Shown piece by piece: positions 59,548-64,000 of a stretch of DNA of 64,000 nt; position 1 is the stretch's first letter, and each line of letters starts with the position of its first letter. The translations under genes were made by a program, and so were the position numbers. The notes beneath the pieces were generated by a model. It was not told the DNA's origin, did not search any database, and saw only the letters and a program-made list of their open reading frames with translations. Location: contig JBFLFY010000009.1 of the NCBI GenBank assembly GCA_041859875.1, positions 7,628 through 71,627 on the forward strand, written 5' to 3'. Source of the DNA: Thermocaproicibacter sp041859875. Its GTDB lineage: Bacteria; Bacillota; Clostridia; Oscillospirales; Acutalibacteraceae.

Positions 59548-61011
59548 ATGAAAGAAGCGCGGAAAGCCCAGTTGGACCAGAACCGTGCGCCAATTTATGA
59601 AGCGCTGGAAAAGTTCCGCCGAATGCGCGTTGTTCCGTTTGACGTGCCGGGCCACAAGAGGGGGCGCGGCAACCCGGAACTCACCGATTTTCTGGGAGAA
59701 AAATGCGTGGGCGTGGACGTTAACAGCATGAAGCCGCTCGATAACCTCTGCCACCCGGTTTCCGTCATACGCGAAGCGGAAAAGCTGGCGGCGGATGCCT
59801 TTGGCGCGGCGGAAGCATTTCTAATGGTCGGCGGAACCACGAGCGCCGTGCAAAGTATGGTGCTTTCCGTCTGCAAGCGCGGCGACGAAATTATTCTGCC
59901 GCGGAACGTACACCGCAGCGTCATTAATGCGCTTGTACTGTGCGGCGCCGTACCGGTCTATGTAAATCCGGAAGTAAACCGGCAGCTTGGCATTTCGCTT
60001 GGCATGAAACGCGGGCAGGTGGCAAAAGCTATCAGCGAGCATCCGAACGCCGTGGCCGTACTGGTGAACAACCCAACTTATTACGGCATCTGCTCCGACT
60101 TGTGCGCGATTGTGAAGATGGCGCACGAAGCCGGAATGTACTGCCTGGCGGATGAAGCGCACGGCACGCATTTTTATTTTGGAAACGGGTTCCCGGTTTC
60201 CGCTATGGAGGCCGGGGCCGACATGGCCGCTGTTTCCATGCACAAAGGCGGCGGCAGCCTGACGCAGTCCAGTTTTCTGCTTACAGGGCCGCGCGTCCAT
60301 GCAGGCTATGTGCGCCAGATTATCAACCTGACGCAGACGACTTCCGCCAGCTACCTGCTGATGAGCAGCCTCGATATTTCACGGCGGAACCTTGCGCTGC
60401 GCGGTGAGCAGATGTTTCGCAAAGTCGTGGAAAACGCTGTCTACGCCCGCGGCGAAATCAACAGCATCGGCGGCTACTACGCTTTCGGGCAGGAGCTTGT
60501 AAACGGCGACTCCGTCTACGCTTTTGATGAAACAAAGCTCAGCGTGCATACGCGTGACATCGGCCTTGCCGGAATTGAAGTCTACGACCTTCTGCGCGAC
60601 GACTACGACATCCAGATTGAGTTCGGCGACATCGGCAATATTCTCGCCTACCTTTCCATCGGCGACAGGCCGCAGGATATTGAGCGCCTTGTGAGCGCCC
60701 TTGCGGAAATCCGCCGCCTGCATCAGCGCGACCCGGCCGGCATGCTCAGCCAGGAATACATTTCTCCCGAAGTTGCAGCAAGCCCGCAGGAAGCTTTTTA
60801 CGCCGACAAAATCAGCCTGCCCCTGCATGAAACCGTCGGGCGAGTGTGCAGTGAATTCGTTATGTGCTACCCGCCGGGAATCCCAATTTTGGCGCCGGGT
60901 GAAAAAATTACGCCAGAAATACTCAGCTACATTGAGTACGCTAAAGCCAAGGGCTGCAGCATGACCGGCCCGGAAGACGCTAATATCGAACGGCTGAACG
61001 TTTTACGCTAA
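59548..61011 (+). CDS. speA: Orn/Lys/Arg decarboxylase (fold type I), probably arginine decarboxylase
   Basis: 487-residue PLP enzyme. The major domain carries FDVPGHKRGRGNPEL, VGGTTSAVQSMVL, ADEAHGTHF (202-210) and the Schiff-base Lys K233 in SMHKGGGSLTQSS. The C-terminal domain ends with PPGIPILAPGEKIT. The family includes arginine, lysine and ornithine decarboxylases. Arginine is favoured because agmatinase lies two genes downstream. The first step of the polyamine operon is thus arginine to agmatine. GAGGTG precedes the ATG by 5-6 bases. Confidence 0.9.
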   Translation: MKEARKAQLDQNRAPIYEALEKFRRMRVVPFDVPGHKRGRGNPELTDFLGEKCVGVDVNSMKPLDNLCHPVSVIREAEKLAADAFGAAEAFLMVGGTTSAVQSMVLSVCKRGDEIILPRNVHRSVINALVLCGAVPVYVNPEVNRQLGISLGMKRGQVAKAISEHPNAVAVLVNNPTYYGICSDLCAIVKMAHEAGMYCLADEAHGTHFYFGNGFPVSAMEAGADMAAVSMHKGGGSLTQSSFLLTGPRVHAGYVRQIINLTQTTSASYLLMSSLDISRRNLALRGEQMFRKVVENAVYARGEINSIGGYYAFGQELVNGDSVYAFDETKLSVHTRDIGLAGIEVYDLLRDDYDIQIEFGDIGNILAYLSIGDRPQDIERLVSALAEIRRLHQRDPAGMLSQEYISPEVAASPQEAFYADKISLPLHETVGRVCSEFVMCYPPGIPILAPGEKITPEILSYIEYAKAKGCSMTGPEDANIERLNVLR

Positions 61012-61047
61012 AATACCGCGGTTTCCCCGTGAAAAGGACTGATGCAA

Positions 61048-61899
61048 ATGGAACTCTGGTTCAGTGAAAACCATACCCCGAATGTTAAACTCAGCCTGCG
61101 TGTGAACAAGCAGCTTTATTCCCACCAAAGCGAGTACCAGCGCATTGACGTGTTTGACACACCGGAATTCGGACGCGTACTGGCGCTTGACGGCAACATC
61201 ATGCTGACGGAACGCGATGAATTTATTTATGATGAGATGATTGTACACGTCCCCATGGCCGTTCACCCTGCCGTACACAAGGTGCTTGTGATTGGCGCAG
61301 GCGACGGCGGCGTTGTACGCGAACTGACGCGCTACAAAAGCGTTGAGCAGATAGACCTTGTGGAAATGGACAAGATGGTGGTGGAAACCTGCCGCCAATA
61401 CCTGCCCGGAAACGCCTGCCGGCTGGATGACAAGCGCGTGCATATTTTTTATGAAGACGGCCTCAAATACATCCGCCGCTGTGAAAACGAATATGACCTT
61501 ATCATTGTCGACTCCAACGACCCGTTCGGCCCTTCGGAAGGGCTTTTTACCCGCGAATTTTACGGCAACTGCTGCAACGCCCTGCGCGAAGACGGCATTA
61601 TGGTCAATCAGCAGGGCAGTCCGTTTTACACCGAAGATGCGAATGCCATGCAGCGCAGCCACAAACGCATCGCAAGCACGTTCCCCATCTGCCGCGTTTA
61701 TCAGGCGCATATCCCGACTTATGCGGCAGGGTACTGGCTTTTCGGCTTTGCAAGCAAAAAGTACCACCCGATTGACAACCTGGACGCAAAACGCTGGAAC
61801 GCCCTGCATCTGCGTACCCGCTACTACACTACACGGCTGCACGTAGGCGCGTTCTACCTGCCCGCGTTTCTGGAAGAAATGCTTGAGGAGGTGGAGTAA
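61048..61899 (+). CDS. speE: Spermidine synthase (aminopropyltransferase)
   Basis: 283-residue aminopropyltransferase. The decarboxylated-SAM site is GAGDGGVVREL (83-93), followed by EMD (Asp/Glu adenosine site) and the catalytic segment VDSNDPFGPSEGLF, with D155 and D158 conserved (Asn replaces the common Thr). It transfers aminopropyl to putrescine, giving spermidine, or to agmatine in some bacteria. No S-adenosylmethionine decarboxylase is in the window. The ATG at 61048 is preferred (AAAGGA 9 bases upstream) over 61042. It lies between the decarboxylase and agmatinase genes. Confidence 0.9.
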   Translation: MELWFSENHTPNVKLSLRVNKQLYSHQSEYQRIDVFDTPEFGRVLALDGNIMLTERDEFIYDEMIVHVPMAVHPAVHKVLVIGAGDGGVVRELTRYKSVEQIDLVEMDKMVVETCRQYLPGNACRLDDKRVHIFYEDGLKYIRRCENEYDLIIVDSNDPFGPSEGLFTREFYGNCCNALREDGIMVNQQGSPFYTEDANAMQRSHKRIASTFPICRVYQAHIPTYAAGYWLFGFASKKYHPIDNLDAKRWNALHLRTRYYTTRLHVGAFYLPAFLEEMLEEVE

Positions 61900-61904
61900 C
61901 CGCC

Positions 61905-62792
61905 ATGCTGCAGAAAAATGTAGAAACGTTTCTCTCCTGCGGCGCGGAGTATGAAGATGCGAACCTTGTGCTGTTCGGCGCACCGTTTGACTCCACGACA
62001 AGCTTCCGCCCCGGGGCGCGCTTCGGCCCGCCCGCCATACGGCACGAAAGTTTCGGGCTGGAAACGTACAGCCCTTACCAAGACCTCGACCTTGCCGATT
62101 ACAGTATCTTCGACAGCGGCGACCTTGAGCTTTGCTTCGGCAGTTCCGAATCCGCCCTCGCCGATATTGAAGCCCGCGCGGCGGAAATTCTGCGGGATGG
62201 GAGGTTCCCCCTGCTTCTTGGCGGCGAACACCTCGTCACGCTCGGGGCCGTGCGCGCAGCGGTAAGAAAATACCCCGGCCTGCACATCATCCAGTTTGAT
62301 GCCCATGCCGACCTGCGCAGTGATTACCTTGGCGCAAAGCTGAGCCACGCCTGCGTTCTGCGCCGGTGCCACGACATACTGGGCGACGGGAAAATTCATC
62401 AGTTCTGCATCCGCAGCGGCGACCGCAGCGAATTCCAGTTTGCCGCCGCGCACACCGACCTGCACCCGTTTGATTTCACCAACCTTGACGAAACGGTGGA
62501 AAACCTGCGGCAGGCAAATGCTCCCGTCTACCTCACGATAGACCTCGACTGCCTTGACCCGGCTTGCTTCCCCGGCACGGGAACACCGGAAGCCGGCGGG
62601 GTGTTTTTCCCGCAGCTTCTGAAAGCCATTCGGACTGTACTGCGGGCAAACGTCGTGGCGGCAGATGTCAATGAGCTTGCACCGATGCTCGACGCTTCCG
62701 GCGCTTCCACCGCCATGGCCTGCAAAACAGTGCGGGAACTGATGCTTGCCATCGAAAACCGCCTGAGCACACCAGAATACAACAACTACTGA
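61905..62792 (+). CDS. speB: Agmatinase (ureohydrolase)
   Basis: 295-residue binuclear-manganese hydrolase converting agmatine to putrescine and urea. The ligand motifs are LLGGEHLVTLG (His), FDAHADLRSD (Asp, His, Asp) and TIDLDCLDPACFPGTGTPEAGG (Asp, Asp). It starts 5 bases after speE with GAGGAGG upstream. N1-aminopropylagmatine is an alternative substrate if SpeE acts first on agmatine. The urea released is the substrate that UrtABCDE relatives import. Confidence 0.93.
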   Translation: MLQKNVETFLSCGAEYEDANLVLFGAPFDSTTSFRPGARFGPPAIRHESFGLETYSPYQDLDLADYSIFDSGDLELCFGSSESALADIEARAAEILRDGRFPLLLGGEHLVTLGAVRAAVRKYPGLHIIQFDAHADLRSDYLGAKLSHACVLRRCHDILGDGKIHQFCIRSGDRSEFQFAAAHTDLHPFDFTNLDETVENLRQANAPVYLTIDLDCLDPACFPGTGTPEAGGVFFPQLLKAIRTVLRANVVAADVNELAPMLDASGASTAMACKTVRELMLAIENRLSTPEYNNY

Positions 62793-62806
62793 GGAGGAAA
62801 CCAGAA

Positions 62807-64000
62807 TGAGCAAAGTTCTAGTAATAGGCTGCGGAGGCGTTGCTTCCGTTGCCATTCAAAAATGCTGCCAGTGCAGCGAAGTCTTCACAGATCTCTGCAT
62901 TGCCAGCCGGCATCAGGCGAACTGCGACAGGCTCGCCGAGAAAATCCGCGGAAAAACAAAAACGAAAATCAAGACCGCCCAAGTTGATGCCAGCCGTGTT
63001 GATGAATTGACTGCCCTGATTAAAAATTACAGGCCAGACCTTGTAATGAACATTGCCTTGCCCTACCAGGACCTGACCATTATGGATGCCTGCCTTGCCT
63101 GCGGCGTAAACTACATGGACACCGCGAACTATGAGCCGGAAAATACCGACGACCTGCAGTGGCGCGCGGTTTACGAAAAGCGCTGCAAAGAAGAGGGCTT
63201 TTCCGCCTACTTCGACTACTCGTGGCAATGGGCCTACAAAAAGAAATTTGAGGAAGCGGGCCTTACAGCCCTGCTTGGCTCCGGCTTCGACCCCGGCGTT
63301 TCGCAGGCCTACTGCGCCTACGCCCAAAAGCACGAGTTCGACCAAATTGACACGATTGATATTCTGGACTGCAACGGCGGCGACCACGGCTATGCTTTTG
63401 CCACGAACTTCAACCCGGAAATCAACCTGCGTGAAGTTTCCGCACCCGGAAGCTACTGGGAAAACGGGCATTGGGTAGAAGTTGCCCCCATGAGCATTAA
63501 GCGCGAATACGATTTTGACCAGGTCGGCCACAAGGACATGTACCTCCTGCACCACGAGGAAATTGAGTCGCTGGCAAAAAACATCCCCGGCATTCAGCGC
63601 ATCCGCTTCTTCATGACGTTCGGCCAAAGTTACCTTGACCATATGCGCTGCCTTGAAGATGTAGGAATGCTCTCCACCACGCCGGTGCTGTACGAAGGGC
63701 GCGAAATTGTGCCGATTCAATTCCTGAAAACGCTTCTACCCGACCCGGCAAGCCTTGGCCCGCGCACAAAAGGCAAAACGAATATCGGCTGCATTTTCAC
63801 CGGCACAAAAGATGGGAAGCAGAAGACTTATGCTATTTACAATGTCTGCGACCATCAGACCTGCTACCGCGAAGTCGGCTCACAGGCCATCAGCTACACC
63901 ACAGGTGTTCCGGCCATGTGCGGCGCACTGATGATGCTGCAAGGCATTTGGAAAAAGCCGGGCGTTTATACAGTAGAAGAGTTCGACCCGGATCCATTTC
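62807..64000 (+). CDS. Carboxyspermidine dehydrogenase-like (saccharopine dehydrogenase family), 3' end beyond window
   Basis: 398 codons are read without a stop to the window end, close to the normal family length of about 400. The N-terminus VLVIGCGGVASVAIQKC is a Rossmann dinucleotide site. It is followed by NIALPYQDLTIMDACL, GVNYMDTANYEP, LLGSGFDPGVSQAYCAYA and LDCNGGDHGYAFATNFN, typical of carboxy(nor)spermidine dehydrogenases. The enzyme reductively joins aspartate semialdehyde to putrescine, giving carboxyspermidine. AGGAGG precedes the ATG, 14 bases after agmatinase. A carboxy(nor)spermidine decarboxylase is expected next but not visible. Confidence 0.85.

Noticed and set aside
61003..63720. 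Three minus-strand frames of about 300-333 codons opposite speE, speB and the CASDH-like gene
   Set aside because: GC-rich third positions open the complementary frame; the plus-strand genes carry complete active-site motifs and ribosome sites.
1..64000. CRISPR array, IS element or prophage
   Set aside because: No regularly spaced repeats, transposase, integrase or phage structural genes were seen on either strand.

Overview
The window looks like chromosomal DNA of a low-to-mid GC, spore-forming clostridium, most plausibly of the Oscillospirales/Ruminococcaceae type. The signs are strong GGAGG-type ribosome sites, frequent GTG and TTG starts, a SpoIIQ-like M23 protein, a DUF4364 protein, a DUF47 phosphate regulator, an FprA flavoprotein and a urtABCDE urea uptake operon. 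This placement is inferred from gene content; there is no rRNA in the window.

Layout. 1-4.4 kb: 3' part of a ruvC-ruvA operon, a frameshifted polytopic DUF6020-like gene, MTA/SAH nucleosidase and a cyclase-family hydrolase. 4.6-7.2 kb: M23 envelope protein, Usp-like protein, polysaccharide deacetylase. 7.2-11.8 kb: a tightly overlapping urtABCDE operon on the minus strand. 12-18 kb: tandem GNAT, a lactococcin-972-type ABC exporter pair whose membrane gene carries an in-frame amber codon, DUF47 protein, PAP2 phosphatase. 18-24.5 kb: aldose epimerase/ROK kinase pair, XRE regulator, DUF4364, and an esterase-acyltransferase-DUF6320 overlapping trio. 24.7-30 kb: an accessory zone with a Nudix gene, a tRNA-Ser whose 3' end is duplicated around a palindromic element, two lipoproteins, tRNA-Arg, and an AT-rich islet carrying a lone DUF262 gene. 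30-41 kb: a small ABC transporter with an unknown exported protein, a MarR-MATE operon, a GDSL/MBOAT acylation pair with an unusual leader, M42 peptidase, a membrane-anchored cohesin-like protein and a CrtO-like acyltransferase. 41-48 kb: a gntR-oppABCDF operon ending in a small membrane protein. 48-57 kb: M3 oligopeptidase, FprA flavoprotein, an ABC remnant, a sigma-region-4/XRE/ImmA regulatory islet, tadA, CPBP protease, DD-carboxypeptidase, tRNA-Thr, uppP. 57-64 kb: P-loop kinase, HicDH/LDH-like dehydrogenase, and a polyamine operon (arginine decarboxylase, spermidine synthase, agmatinase, carboxyspermidine-dehydrogenase-like protein) that runs off the end.

Working together. urtABCDE should import urea or short amides. 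GntR plus Opp imports peptides, which PepF (M3) and M42 peptidases can degrade. The MBOAT and GDSL proteins probably O-acylate an extracellular polymer. The polyamine operon converts arginine through agmatine to putrescine and spermidine, and it places two different aminopropyl-transfer chemistries side by side.

Strongest leads for novelty: the lone DUF262 gene with its own promoter/operator next to tRNA-Arg; the twin ACACGATWTGTGT operators of the XRE/ImmA islet; the mutually exclusive pairing elements in the MBOAT leader; the tRNA-Ser 3'-end duplication around a palindromic element; and two interrupted genes, one at a canonical -1 slippery heptamer and one at an amber codon. No CRISPR array, IS transposase, integrase or rRNA was seen.
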